Numbered from the stretch's first letter, positions 45,857 to 59,345 are shown. The stretch is 64,000 nucleotides of DNA from Primula veris (GCA_963682055.1 OY821749.1:4266336-4330335); one strand, 5' to 3'. Made by a program: numbers and translations. The notes: generated by a model from the sequence alone, not told the origin.

Positions 45857-48505
45857 ATATTCGTTTGATATCTTTTCAATTTTGTTAACTTGTATTATTA
45901 CTTATACTGAATAGGTTCTACGTGTTTAACTATTCACACAATTGGTATCTCTATTGTTTATGAGTGCATGACTGGCCACCATACAATTTATTCATTTATT
46001 AATGTATTTTCAAGAGCTTATTTGCGTTTCTCTCTTCGTAATCGTGTTTCTATGATCATTAGGAGAAATTGTTCCCGTAACCAACGTAAAAAGTTGCTTG
46101 AAATTTGTAGGGTTTACACCGTGAGAGCAAACTAGTGTGGAGTAATCCATCAATTGGTACCACACCAATAACCACCGTTCCCGACTAACCGCCGACATGA
46201 CCTACACCATCGGCCACAACAATACGATGGTCACCACCGTGGCCATAAAAGCCACAAATCACATCATTCTCCTATCACATGCAAGCAGCCACCATCATCA
46301 TAAACTGAGCCATTATCAAATCAAATTTAAACAACTAGTGTGGTAAGGCTACTACGAAATGGAGCATAAAGACGTTGGCCAATAGGGTTAAAAGAATTGG
46401 GTTCTAGGATGTCGGGAATCATGACCGAAAAGGAAAATGTATTTTCGTTAAATGAATCTAATTTTGTTCCAAATGTAGCATATAGTCTTGCTTAAGATAA
46501 CGATTTTGAGTTAAATTTATACAATAATTTATCTGGTTTGGAGGGCTGGAATACCACACCAATTTTTGATAACTATATTGATAATGAATTTTATGATATC
46601 GAGACTTTGAATTATAATGTACTATCTTTATTAATTGATGAAGAAAAAAAAACATATAGAAAATAAAAAATAAAGATGAGTTTTATGTCTTGGGAGGAAG
46701 GAAACGATTTGGAGAACAAATTAAAGAATAATATGTTGGCAAAAGTGGATTACAAGAGTAAAAAATTGTGGATATGATTATTGTTTATTCAATTAACATA
46801 TTGTGCTGGATGAAACAATTGAGAGGAGATATAAAATTTATATTTCTGAATTCAGTGGCCCTTCATTGATTTTGATAGTTGGATTTGTGTGCTCGTGCAT
46901 AATTATTGTTGGGTTGAGAAAAAATTGTCCGTATTTTTTGAATTGATCATTGGCTCTCGATGATGTAGAATTGGATACTTGACTAATTAGTGAGTATATG
47001 AAGTACGGGGGTATAATTATATTTGCAAGTTGTTCTATAAAATTCCGAAGCGTGATTTAGCTATCATTTGTACTTTTTTTGGTAAATTTGTTGTGCCTCG
47101 TGAAAAAAAAAAAACCGTAAGAATTGGCACTGTGTGAGCCCAAACTTTATCGGTGTTTATTTGAAATCGATAAACATATTTATAAATTGGAGTCGATGAA
47201 TTTCGGTACGTGGAGTATGAGTTGGGAATGATCAAAGTTGGGACACTTCGTTCAACTATATTGATTTTGTTGATACAAAATTGATGTTCTCGTATAGTAA
47301 ACATTCTCCAAATGAGAAACCGATTTACAGGGACATCTATGATGCGTTTAGGAACTAATTACGATTCGAATCAACTTGTTTGGTTGAACAAATATCGAGA
47401 CATGAGTTTTCAAAGTTGATCGTGCAGTGCAGTTTTTACTATTTATAGATTAGACGAGGTGTAGAGGACTCAAATCTTTTAAAACCAAACGGTATCCAAA
47501 TCAAAAACTGTTTGGTGGATAGACAAGATGATTATGCAGGTTCTCCAACTCGAATCATTGAATTGGGATGACCAAGCAATTTTTTATGAATTTTGTAAAT
47601 TGTTCGTGTAGGTAAATTTTTCCTACTTTATCGATTCGTCAAGTTGTACGAAGTCGATGGTTTCATACAACTTAAATGAAAAACTGTTTTCCAGTGATCT
47701 CTATGCACGTTTTGCGATTTGAATCACAGCATTTAGGCACGATGAATGTGAGAAACGGAAACGTGAAACAGGCTAAAAAAACAATGCAGTTTTACTAAGA
47801 AAAGAAAAAGAGAAGCGGCTTAGCATGAATCTAGAAACGTAGTTTTTGAAACAACAAGTGTTGTGTAACGTTTGAACAAAAACAAAAGCTTAGAGAGTTT
47901 ATTGGTACTCCCATTTCCGATTAAAATGTTTGTTACTTCTTCTAATTCTCTTTGTACAATTTAGTAATGAGTTTCACCGTTCATAACGCCATATCTGATT
48001 ATTTGCTCCATTTAAATATTGTTGACCCAAATTTGTTGAGCTTTCTCCTTCTTTAATTGAAGTTCAACCTCGATTAGAAATGGTATATCAATTTTCCGAT
48101 GATTATAATAAGATAAATAATTATTTGGTAAATCAAAGAATTTATATGTGATTAGTTGGTATTCAAATCCACGTAAAATAGCCTAAGTCAAGAATGATGG
48201 TTGAACAAAAAAAAAAATTGTTCAGAGATTATATTTCAGTTAAAGGTCAATATGAATGTTCTGCTAGGTTAACACAATTAAAGAATTTCTATGAGAAATC
48301 TGGTATAAAAGTAGGCCAACGTTTCAAATTTGAAGATGAGAAGTTTCCAAATCCACGGCCAAGTAAAGAAATACAACCAGCGCATACACAAGTGAGAACA
48401 ATGAGCTGCACTTCCACCACCAGCTCAAAATTCAGTGGTGAAATTGTTTCAGAGCTTTTCTGCCATGATGGTTTCAAGAATTTGGTTCTTGCAAAATGCC
48501 AACTT
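45857..48505. other. Intergenic sequence, possibly old transposon debris
   Basis: GC content rises in 46180-47700, and several short frames exist (for example 48194-48577). None shows a motif I recognise. Confidence 0.4.
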
Positions 48506-48507
48506 TT

Positions 48508-48690
48508 AAAGCAGAAAAACTATTATAAATATAATCATATCATGTGCTGGAGGATATCCTCCTTGAGGACCAGATAATATCTCCCTCATCTGAGAATTTT
48601 TCAAAATAAGTCCTGCCATGGAAGGAACGAAACCAGTTATAGCATGAGGCAGCAGACATGCTAAGATTTTCTTCTCCAAAAATACGACTT
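48508..48690 (-). pseudogene. Orphan terminal-exon-like fragment of unknown gene
   Basis: On the minus strand a strong acceptor (tttacttatttttttag) at about 48691 is followed by an open frame. The frame reads like real protein: ILACLLPHAITGFVPSMAGL then ILSGPQGGYPPAHDM, with a hydrophobic part and a Pro/Gly-rich end. I do not recognise the family and find no partner exon. It lies downstream of eIF5A on the same strand. It may be a captured or left-over exon, or chance. Confidence 0.3.
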
Positions 48691-49142
48691 CTAAAAAAAT
48701 AAGTAAACACAGGTCCAAAACAGAACCAGCGTGTCATGTACATTATAGCAAGAACCGATGAACTGGTCGCACTTCACACCCACCTGTTTGAGGTTTTTAG
48801 AAATACAGACTGTGATGACTCGGTCTGAATAAAAAGTCATCGCACACTGCTATCAACATTTACGATTTCATCGTGAAAAATCGATGCATTACAACATATC
48901 CCTTCCCCTCCATTTTTTACTCAAGTGGAGAAAACAAACAAAAAGAACCATGCATGAAAAAAAAAGGGTTGTACAACCCGAAATTAAACCTTATTCATCA
49001 GACTGCATAATGTAAGACTCCAATATTATAGTGACTACTACAACCAACAAAACATAAAATAAATAAGTCCAAACATCACGGTGGTTCATTACAATACCCA
49101 TTGCTATGCAATTTCTTGCAATATAGTAGAAATTAAACATTA

Positions 49143-52100
49143 TCACTTGGGGCCGATATCCTTGAGGCCACAGATCTGCTCCTCTCCCATGGCCGACATA
49201 ACTGACACCACAAGATCTTTCCCTTCTGCAAATCCAGCTTGGAGCTGAGAGAAACACCAGCACAAAGAAGGAAGAAATGATCAGACTGCTATGGTATCAC
49301 CGTAAGCTACTCGACATTAAAAATGTACCATTTAACCTTATGGAAACAAAATATTATAATACCCTAAAGAAGAATTGATCAACTGATATCAACGTAAGCA
49401 ACTTGACGTGAAAAATGTACCATATAACATTATGACAACAAAATATTGTAATACTCCATCCCCCGCCTTAAACAAAAAATGTCCTCATCTTTAAGAAGAG
49501 GTGTCAAGTGCACAAGGGTGACCAGTTTCGTGATTTAATGTCTGATTTATAGTAAACAGTTCTATTCTAAAGCTTCATCAAGACAGAAAATATAGAAATA
49601 AAAGATAGTAATGATAATAGTTTCTTCTTTTGTGCATTGTTACGTAGTTGAAGGAGGAAAGTTTAAAAGACTTCACATAAATAAATTTCATAAGAAAGGT
49701 TTATGGAAACAATATTGTTGCAGGCACGTGACGTGATATGGAATGACAATATTAGGTGGTTATTAATTCTCTCTTTCCTTGAATTTTCACTAGATTCCTC
49801 TTTTAACAATTGCAACATCTTTGTCGTAGGATCAACGCATTATGATACCATAATTACCAAAAGTATAACTAGTTGAAATCAGAGAAGGAAAACAATCCCT
49901 AATATCTCTAAATTTGACTCAACTGGTTTACTTACCTTCCCAAATTCATAGCCAGCAAGGCAAATGTTCATGGTTTTTCCTCAATTAGTCTTGTTAATAT
50001 ATCTAGTAAAACTGTTAAAATATCACTTGACAGAGTAAGATATTCACAGAACTGGACAACAAGACTACTGACAAAATTTGTTATCTAGTTGAGTTTAGCT
50101 TTGCAATAACAAATTATAAGAACAAATAATATTTTGAAAAGCAGCATTCGCCTCTGAGGATCAGTATATGCACAAAAAAGCAGTGCATTTATTATTCCAT
50201 CACTCACATAATATTCTCATTATCCATATGACACAATTTTTTCATTACAATGCCACTCAATAGAACACGACAAATAATAAGAGCAGATATGTGCTTGATG
50301 GGCCAAGTAAGCCGGTTCTTTAAAATACGACACAATTTCAACTGCAAGAGAAAAAGGTAAATAGACTAACCTGATTGAGAAGAGCGTCATCGGTGGGTAG
50401 GCGCAAGTCATCCTTGGTGTTGCCATTCTCAGTTAAAAGACTAACCTGCAAGTAAATGGAGCAGTTCAAAACAAGTAAACTGCAACATCAAAAACTAAAA
50501 CTAGGACCATAGTATCATTTAACACATACATAAGAAAACTTGGTCTTGAAACAGCATATAAAGACGGAAATCAGTTATCCAGACAATATTTCATGACATT
50601 AATGATGAAAACACAGCTGAGGAACATATATCAATTATACTTGATTCTTTAACGAAGATACTTTAACGAAGTCAATCAGTATGACTTTCTTGACTTAAAA
50701 GGAATAAAAAATGGCAAGGAAATTTCTTAAAACAATTTCGCCATCCAATTAGCATAGAAGAATTTTCTCAAAAGAGATGATTTCAATAACAACACATCTT
50801 AGTCATTCTTCAGTTAATAAAAAATGACTTACAAAACCATCTTCAGAAATGTCGATCAACTGATAATCAACACGGTTAACATGAGGAACCTGCAATGCAC
50901 AAATGATAGGAAAATTTATATTTTATCAATATAGCCATAGATGCAGATTGTTCCAAAACACATAAAAATAGAAAGTAAAAAAAAAAAACATAGACAAAGA
51001 TCACTCACATCACAATTGTGGGATGATGGAACAATATCCTCAAGCTTCTTTCCATTGAATATATCAATTCCCACAAAGTTACATTTGGCATGTCCATGCT
51101 TTCCAGTTTTGGAGGTTGAAACCTCAACTACCTGTATAAAAAATAAACTCAAAAAAGAAGATTGGGGAAACAAGCACTAAGATACTACCATAGTCAATTA
51201 AATTAAATTGATTACTGGTGAGTATTGGATTTCCTTATTATATATATGCCTAAGAAACAAGAGTCGAAATTTCACTCGAAGATTTAATCTATCAAAGGTC
51301 GTCATGGGCAACCAAGTATTAGCAAAGTCTAGCATAACAAATAATAACAACTCCAACAGTATTTGAAATCTATGGTTCACATTGACTCTACTTTTTTTTT
51401 TTGAATTCTGCAAAGTTAAAAGGAAATATCGTAAGGAAATCATATATAGTATGTGAGCAACCAGATTCGGTCAATAATACACGTGGACATATATAAGCAA
51501 ACAATACGAAATACCAGATATTTGTCTAGGAAAAACGAATTCTTAACAACCCTAATTCCTACATACCTTATGCAATTATTAGCTTCTAAATTTTCATTTA
51601 AAAAGGCAAATTACAGAAGCAAAACACCAAGTAGTTATCCAAAAGATATAAATTATTTAACAAATCGGGTTTTGGTCTCCAATAAACACGGAGAGGTAGA
51701 TGCAAATAGATGATAGATACTAACAAATTTTAAGCTAGGAAAATTATTTCTCAAAAAATCTTACATCTCATATCTAACTAATTAGATTCCAATCAAAATA
51801 ATAAGAGAAAACCATAAAAGCAAAACATCAAGTAGTTATAAAAATCAGGTATAGGCTCTGTTTGGCAACAGATTATTCGGTTAAAAATCAGATTTAAAAA
51901 TCCAAACAAAATCCAGATGTTTGATTTTCGGATTTTTTTAGCTTTTCTAGGATAAAATCCTGCTTTTTAAAAGCATCTGATTGTCCAAACACCAATGGAT
52001 TTTTTGAAATGCAAAATCCAAAATTCAAAAATCAGCTAAAAAAATCTGTTGCCAAACGGACCCATAGTAGGTAAAAAAATCGGAATCGGGTCAATAATGA

Positions 52101-52652
52101 ACACAGACAGGTAAGATGCAAATAGATGGTAGGTACAGGGAAAATCATAAATTTGTCTAGGGCAACTAATTCTTAATTATTATAATTATTATTTTAAAAG
52201 AAGACAACAGATTATATAGATTAATGATACAATTATTATGGGGAAGGTATCGTCTGAGTTAACTAATTACAGAATAAAAATAATTTGTCTAGGGAAAATC
52301 ATAAATTAGTCTAGGGCGGCAACTAATCGTTGATCATTATTATTTAAAAACAAAACAACAGATTAAAAAAAAGATGATAGAAATAGGGAAAATCAGAAAC
52401 TTGTCTAGGGAAACTAATCCTTAATTAGTAGAATTAAAAATAAAAGAGAAAATGATATAGATTAATAAAACGATTATTAAAAGGAAGGTATATGAGGTAA
52501 CAAATGAATTAAAAGATAAATAATAATACCTTGCAGGGGCGGTTTTTGATGACGATATAACCGTTTTTACGGATGGTACCTGCTTGTTGTGGGAACGTTT
52601 TGGATGCTCCTGCATCTGCTTTTGACTCAAACTCATGCTCTTCGTCTGACAT
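49143..52652 (-). CDS. eIF5A: Translation factor eIF5A
   Basis: eIF5A helps ribosomes through difficult peptide bonds such as proline runs and is the only protein known to carry hypusine. Five exons in phase: 52652-52530, 51131-51009, 50889-50833, 50445-50371 and 49244-49143, giving 159 aa, the usual plant length. It starts [20 protein letters not shown]. The hypusine loop [12 protein letters not shown] is intact, with Lys52 as the modified residue. The SH3-like domain is followed by the OB-fold ([19 protein letters not shown], then [20 protein letters not shown]), and the protein ends LKDIGPK. Every catalytic and binding residue I can check is present. Intron 1 (1,398 bp) holds a Tourist-like MITE and repeated segments. 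A GA-dinucleotide leader sits directly before the ATG. Confidence 0.97.
51500..52430. repeat. Diverged repeated segments in eIF5A intron 1
   Basis: The phrases 'ttgtctaggg..aactaattcttaatta' and 'gatgcaaatagatg(a/g)tag' recur two to four times across the intron, spaced roughly 110-420 bp, some with a 'atcggg..' phrase before them. They look like old tandem duplications. Confidence 0.55.
51854..52063. mobile_element. Tourist-like (PIF/Harbinger-type) MITE in eIF5A intron 1
   Basis: 210 bp with inverted ends GGCTCTGTTTGGCAACAGATT and, read inward from the right, GGGTCCGTTTGGCAACAGATT, flanked by ATA at 51851-51853 and 52064-52066. The short target repeat and 'GTTTGG' termini fit the Tourist/PIF group; a hAT-derived MITE is the alternative. 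Confidence 0.75.
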
Positions 52653-52679
52653 CTCTCTCTCTCTCTCTCTCTCTCTCTA
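52652..52679. repeat. (CT)n microsatellite in the eIF5A 5' leader
   Basis: The plus strand is CT repeats; on the eIF5A strand this is a GA run that ends at the ATG. Such runs are common in plant leaders and may tune transcription or translation. Confidence 0.85.
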
Positions 52680-52945
52680 GCTCAGATGGATATATACTAT
52701 ATATATTATGTTTGTATAAACTTAAAAAAGTTAGTAAATGAAATGGTGACGGCAAACGGTGTCCCCCTTCAATATTCTTTTTTATTTGTGTAACACTATT
52801 TCATCCTAATAAATACTCCTTACTTATTAATAGATAAGAATGGGAATGGGATTATAGGGTTTCCCTTTGGGCCTGTTTTTTTTTCATTCTTATCTTCCTT
52901 TAACTAACCAATCTCTGCCCTTTACCACATATTTATCATTTTTGT

Positions 52946-53182
52946 TACTCACTTCGGAAAACCTAACTTATTAATAAAATAAAATAATTATATGTTTTTT
53001 ATACTATTTTTTCACTTTTATCTTTAATTTTATTAATGCACATTCTCGTAGAAATTTAAAAGCATGGGCAAACATGTAATTTTACACAATATTATTTTCT
53101 ATTTTAGAGAAATTGACTTATATTGTGTAACAACTCAAAAATAGTACTACACTTTGACTTATATTTTGAAACGGATGGAGTA
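52946..53182. mobile_element. Stowaway-like MITE upstream of eIF5A
   Basis: It starts TACTCACTTCGGAAAACCTAA and ends TTTTGAAACGGATGGAGTA, inverted 'ACTCCRTCCG' type termini with TA borders. It lies 294 bp before the eIF5A ATG, so it is within promoter range. Confidence 0.65.
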
Positions 53183-54199
53183 GTGGCTACTAGTGATTAT
53201 TAAAAAAAAAAGGGTTAATATATGATTGTTTTTTTTTCTTTTTAATCAGAGCATAGTTACCAGGGAACTCGTTTTGCTTTTTAAAAGTTACGTTTTCCGT
53301 TTTCTATTATTTACGTGTAAATTTTAGATTCAAAATTTTAAAAGAATTGTAAAATAGCATGTTGGATACTTAAAATTTTGCAATTTGCAAAGATACAATA
53401 TTCAAACACCATCCTTTTGATTGATAATAAATGATATCTTATGATTAATTTGTCACAAACATGTAATTAATTGTTTATATTTTTACGACATAAAATGAAA
53501 ATTATACATTATATATAGCTAAACTAGTCATTATTTTATTTAAATACATCAAATTGTAATTTTTTGAAACTTTGAGGGACAAATCTTACATTAAAGTAAA
53601 AGAATTGAGTGATGGTGACATGGCATCTAATTAATGTCAACAAAGGTATTTCACCAAAATGTTTTCATGAAATTCCATTTTTCTTTCAAAAACACTAGTG
53701 TATAAAACCAATGGAGAGTTGTAGACTTGTAGTATAGGGTTCAACGGCGGACCCGTCTCGCATAATTTTTAAAACATGACGTGAAAACCACAAATTATAC
53801 CACTAAAAAATTCTTAAACTTTCAAATCTTACAATTTTATCTCAATAATTAACAAATATTCAAATAAAAATACAATTGTTACTAAAATTTGTCTATTGCA
53901 TTTTTATTTTTAAAAAAAATCTTGGTTTTGCAAACAAGATATATTTAATTTATATAAATAATACATTTATTATTTATTTAATTATCCGCGTCGTGTCTAA
54001 ATTAAAAAAAAAATCCATTCGACCACAAAATAAATCCGAGTCCGCGCTAAGCAATTCACATCAATCGGAACGTGCGTCCTATGTGGTTTACCCCTTTTGG
54101 GTCACTTACTGATGATCCTTACATTAAATAGTTTCTCAGGACCAGTCATTTTTATTAATTTAGTTTCTGAAGAAGACATGGCCGTAAAATTCGATTGGT
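53183..54199. other. Intergenic sequence
   Basis: No gene is supported. The 78-codon open frame at 53876-54112 has no recognisable feature. Confidence 0.55.
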
Positions 54200-56050
54200 T
54201 TTTGCTGCACTAGAAACAGGGTTAATTAAAAATTAGTTCATGAAAACAAAACTATTTAAACTTTGATCACCATACAAAATTTAATTAATGATTGGTCAAT
54301 TATTTCTAAAACTAATTAAGTATCGGTCAACCATCTAATTACCCAATAAAAATAAAATAAAAAGGGAAAACTCAAAAAATAAAAAAAATGAAAAAAAAAA
54401 AATCAGGAAAAAACTATAAAAAAATGAAAATACCAAAAAAAAATATGAAAAAGCTTTCAAAAAAAGTCGGGACTCCGAAAAAACATTGAAAAAATGGTCA
54501 TAAAACAAAATTCACAAAAAAAATGAAAAAAAGGTTCAAAAAAATCGGGACCCCAAAAAATCCAAAATTGGTAAAAAAATTTTTAGAAAAACCCTCTAAA
54601 AATCAAAGTCACAAAAGAATAAAAAAAAACATCCAAAAAAGTCGAAAACCCGAAAAAAAACCGAAAAATGGTATAAAAAAAAAACAAGAAAAATCCAAAA
54701 TCACAAAAAATGAAAAATGAAAAAAAGTTCGAAAAAGTTGGAAAAAGCCGGAAAGTCAAAAAAATCTTAAAAATTTAAAATAACTTGCAATTCTTTTCAA
54801 ATGACTCAAAATAACTTCAAATGACTGTTTTTAAAATTAGCTGCTTTTTAAAATGTATCAAACTGTTTTTTAACTTACCGAAAATAACTCATACTGTTTT
54901 TCAAATGACTTAAATATGAATCAGACTGTTTTTAAAATTACTTAAAATGACTCAGATTGTTTTTAAAATTACTTAAAATGACTCAGACTGTTTTTAAAGT
55001 TACTTAAAATGACTCAGACTGTTTTTAAAGTTACTCACGTTGTTTCTAAATTACTTAGACTATTTTAAAATGACTGAAAATAACTCAGACTGTTTTTAAA
55101 ATGACTAAAAATGAATCAGACTATTTTTAAAATGACTCAGACTATTTATAAAATGATTAAAAAAGACTCCGTCTGTTTTTAAAATTACTCAAACTGTTTT
55201 TAAAATTACTCTGACTATTTTTAAAAGGACTTAAAATGACTCAAATTGTTTTTAAAATTACTCAGACTGCTTTTAAAATAATTTAAAATGACTCACATTG
55301 TTTTTAAAATGACTTAAAACGACTCATACTGTTTTTAAAATTACTCAGGCTATTTTTAAAATGACTTAAAAAGACTCAGTCAGTTTTTAAAATGACCTAA
55401 AATGACTCGGATTGTTTTTAAAATGACTCAGATTGTTTTTAAAATTACTTAGATTTTTTTTTAAAATGATTTAAAATGACTCAGACTGTTTTTAAAATTA
55501 ATTAGACTGTTTTTAAAATGACTTGAAACGACTCAAACTGTTTTTAAATTGCTTAAAATGACTCGGACTATTTTTAAAATGACTTAAAACAACTCGGACT
55601 ATTTTTAAAATGACTTAAAAATGACTAAAACTGTTTTTAAAATAACTTAAAAGGACTCAGACTGTATTTAAAATAATTTAAAATGACTCAGACTGTTTTT
55701 AAAATAAATCAAACTATTTTTAATATGAATTAAGACGACTCATACTTTGTGTTTTACTGCGTTTTTGGATTTTTATTGATTTTAGATTTTTTTTGGATTT
55801 TTAAAACTTTATTCGTGTTTTTTCGGGGTTTTGCCTCTTTAAAGTTTTTTTTTGGATTTATATTTTCATTTTTCAGATTCTTTTTTTCTTTCATTTTTTT
55901 ATTTTTTTTCTAATATTTTCCCATATTTTCTTATTTTTTACATTTGTATTGGTTAGTTAGGGGAAATAGATCAATACTTAATTAGTTTCAATTTCATAGA
56001 CTAATCCTTAATTAAGTTGTAGATAAGTTATCAATACAAAATTTACCCAT
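54200..56050. mobile_element. Putative foldback element with a minisatellite core, copy 2
   Basis: An A-rich left arm (54350-54780, many 'aaaatcgggacccc'-like pieces) and a T-rich right arm (55746-55930, 'tttttcggggttttgcc') are rough reverse complements around the 31-bp array. Outer parts repeat 'actaattaagtat(c/t)gatc' in inverted order at about 54310 and 55975. No target duplication is clear. It parallels copy 1 near the start of the window. Confidence 0.45.
54784..55746. repeat. 31-bp degenerate minisatellite array, second copy
   Basis: About 960 bp of the unit 'gactgtttttaaaat(t/g)ac' plus 'ttaaaatgactca'. It is the same repeat, in the same orientation, as 1190-2405 but more regular. 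Confidence 0.88.
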
Positions 56051-57310
56051 AAAAATATTAGGCTAGTCTGCCTTCAATTTTTTTAGCCATTGGATCAAAA
56101 AATAATTCAATCCAAATGTTAACAAAAATTATGGAAAAAGGCAAAAAATGTCTTTTTTGTCTAAACACACGAATTGCATACATACACACCACACGTACGT
56201 ATACATTACGTAATTTAAAGAACTCGGCATGACAAATCAAGTATCGTTGATATTTTCCTTATTTGACCACGTCGGCACGATTGGGAACGGTACTTTTTCG
56301 GCACGACAAGTTTTATTTTATTTTTCTTCATACGTACCGTACTTGAAATGATATAATATACCCGTATCGGTTACTTCAAATAAAAAATATGAAGTGCTCG
56401 TGATATATGGGTGTGTGTATGCAATTCATGTGTTGGACAAAATAGACATTTTCTATTAATTTTGTTAACCATTGAATTTGATTGTATTTTGATCCAATGA
56501 CACACAAAAATAGTACAGGCTGCCCTAATATTTTTAAGGCATAAAAAACGCATTCGTACAATTCCCAAGAATAAATTCTCTACTTTTGATATTCCCTAAT
56601 TCCCTACTTTTGATTTTCCCACTTTTCCATCTTTGTTGTGCGGCTAAGAAGGACCGGAATAGGGTCCTTCCATTCACTTACTGTATTATTTATGTTTTTG
56701 GTCTTTCTTTTTGGGTCTTTTATGCTAACTATTGACTGTAATAAGATGCAAAGATTAAAAATTTAAAAACTAATGAATGTTTAATTATGTTATATGGAAA
56801 ATGTGACCTCATTCTGTTTTTTTTTTTTTTCTAATTCTATGTCATCTTTCCTTCTTGTGCTTTTTGGTGCTAAGTATTTGAACCTGACCAGATTAAGAAT
56901 CAAGTTGAAACAAATTGTATAGTAGTTTTGTCAATTATTTGAAAAGTATAGCAACAAAAAGAAAGTTTATACCGATAAGAAATAAGGGCTCACGATAAGA
57001 AATAAGGGCCCACGAAACGATAATGATATGTACACTATTTCCACATTCATTGTCATACTTATAGTGGTCGAAACGTAAATATAACAAAGTTTTTAACATT
57101 CAAGCATGTTTAATGTAAATCTGTTTTAGTCACTGCACATAAAATTGATGGCGTGGTTAGTGTGGTCGTGAGAATGAGTAGTGTATGTATCATTATACAC
57201 CCACCAAATGGAAACATGTGAAACACGTCTATTTTTACTCGTTAAGTCGATATGAATGGCACATCACAATTCATATTGGGAAAAAAGTAGAGAAAATTTA
57301 ATGATTCTAA
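56051..57310. other. Intergenic sequence
   Basis: Two related stretches at 56060-56190 and 56400-56580 share inverted phrases (for example 'caaaaaatgtcttttttgtc' and 'ggacaaaatagacattttct'). This hints at an inverted-repeat transposon of about 500 bp whose ends I cannot fix. No gene is seen. Confidence 0.4.
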
Positions 57311-57471
57311 CACTAAAATATATATATATACAAATAGATACAAGAATTGTGACGATTTTTTTTTAACGAGTTTACTAGCTACAGTTTTTGTTACGGGTTT
57401 GTGACAAAACAATTAATTTGTAACAGTTTTGTGACATGATAGTCAATTTATGACAGATTCATTTTGTACTG
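57311..57471 (-). mobile_element. CACTA-type MITE, degenerate copy
   Basis: It has CACTA at 57311, then the family's internal phrases in inverted order (taacgagtttactagc, tttgttacgggtttgtgac) and an eroded 'attttgtactg' end. It is shorter than the other copies. Confidence 0.65.
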
Positions 57472-58996
57472 TAAAAGTAAAATTACAATCGAAAATTATC
57501 TCTATTTAGGATAGGAGTACTAATTTAGGGCAATGGTTACCTCTCAAGTTATTATGGGTGGACATGATAATAGAGGTCAGCGTCTCAATGAATCCCGTCC
57601 TTTTTTTTTTTTTTTTTTTGACGTGAGTAAGAAGTAAGGACTAAGTCACTAAGGAGTGTGGGCAATTCCACTCTGAGAAAAATTAGATTGTTTTCTTTGA
57701 GGGTTGGCAAAAACAAGTTCATCAAACTTAATCTACTTTCATTTCTTCAAGTAAATAAATATTTCCTTCGTACCAAAACAATGTCCAATTTTAGTTTTTT
57801 ACACAACATATGGGAGGGAGCGAGTATATAGTTTTCAGTATAAGTGAGCACATGAACAGAGTATTAGATGAAGTTATGAAAAAAATAGTACGTAGTTTTA
57901 TTCTTATTCCGTCGAACTTAAATTTTCTTAAAAGCAACTAGTATTGAGAAAATCTTCTTTCATATTCAACAAAAATACCTAAATTTTGTTAGATAGTAAT
58001 ACACACAGATTGATAGTCATGGTTGTATAAGAATACCAATATAAAATTCTTGAGGAGTGGCATCCACCGACGGAACCAGCACCAAATGTATAGAATTGCC
58101 AAAATAATTAATAGAAACACAATATTTTTCAAAATATTAAAACGGAGAAACCGGATTTTTTAAACCTTTTTTACCATCGTTTCTTCATTTTTAACCATGG
58201 TTTCTTAATTAAAATGTACTCCTATTTGATTTCTATTTTTTTTTCTTTTCGCTCAATTTTGACAATTACGACTTTTTTTCAAACTGTCAAAAAAACCCAC
58301 AACAGTAATATCACGTGCAATCACGTCTCAAAAGTTTCAGCGTTTCAAAATTGACTAAAAAATAAATAAAATAGAAACCAAAACGATACAAAAATGTTAA
58401 ATTAAGAATCAAGTGTAAAAAGATTTAAAAACAAACGTAAAAAAAAAATAAAAGCTAAAAAAACCAAACTTAGATTAAATAGTAGATATATACGAGCAAT
58501 AAAATATTTATTACAGAATTTCATTGTACTCATTTCACTTAATTAAAATATAAACCACCAATTTTTTTTTTATAAATTTTGTTTACACTAATCACTATCT
58601 GTTGTTGTAAATTTGTAATTATTATTATTTTTTACAATTTTTTCAAGATGTGTGTTACGTGTCAAAATGGTAATTTGGTGTAAAGTGTCTTATATTATCA
58701 CTTGTCTGTATGTTAGTTTTTAAGTATTAGTTATATATAAATTAGTAATACCTATATATAAATTAATAAGTATTACTTAGTTGTCATAATACCTTATATA
58801 TAAATTATTTTTAAAAACACTAATAAAAAAAATTATTTTTTAAAACTGTAGGGCTGCCGAGGTAATCCACAGTCACGTGTTGTTTCCGCCCATGGTGGCA
58901 TGCTTCATAAGCAGATCGAGCGTTCATTAATTCCTAGACTCGCTCAAAAGCTCATTTCGTGATGGTTAGTTTGAAAAATAACGTAATAAGTAAGAG
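57472..58996. other. Intergenic sequence with a short Stowaway remnant
   Basis: 57763-57826 looks like a 64-bp Stowaway remnant (TTCCTTCGTACCAAAACAATG to GGGAGGGAGCGAGTA). A T-run lies at 57600-57619. No gene is seen. Confidence 0.5.
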
Positions 58997-59204
58997 TTAA
59001 AGACTAAGTTTGAGGAAATCAACAAAGAATATATAACAACTTACGGAACTATACTCTGCTATTGACAATGATTCAAGGTACAAATGGGAATAACAGTTCA
59101 CTTCAACGAATAAAATTCTCAATTTTGATGACTTTGTGAGAGTAATACTACCTAATTTCAATGTTGTTGGCAAATGCACCACTGCAAATGATTTACCTAG
59201 CATC

Positions 59205-59345
59205 GTAGCATGTAAATCTTCCAATAACACAAATAATCTCCATATTTTTATGATTCCCAGAGCAAAGGTATCATGTACTTCTTCCAATAACGCACAAAAT
59301 AATTTATTACAGTACTTTTATAAATCCCAATGCAAAGGTATCAAG
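59205..59345. repeat. ~66-bp diverged tandem duplication
   Basis: A segment running 'cttccaataac', 'ataat', 'tttttat', 'attccca', 'gcaaaggtatca' occurs twice in a row. Confidence 0.65.

Noticed and set aside
48194..48577. 127-codon frame on the plus strand
   Set aside because: It could be a fragment of an old transposon, but I found no recognisable domain; its 3' half overlaps the orphan exon on the other strand.
54523..54720. 65-codon Lys/Pro-rich frame
   Set aside because: It arises from the A-rich low-complexity arm of the minisatellite element.
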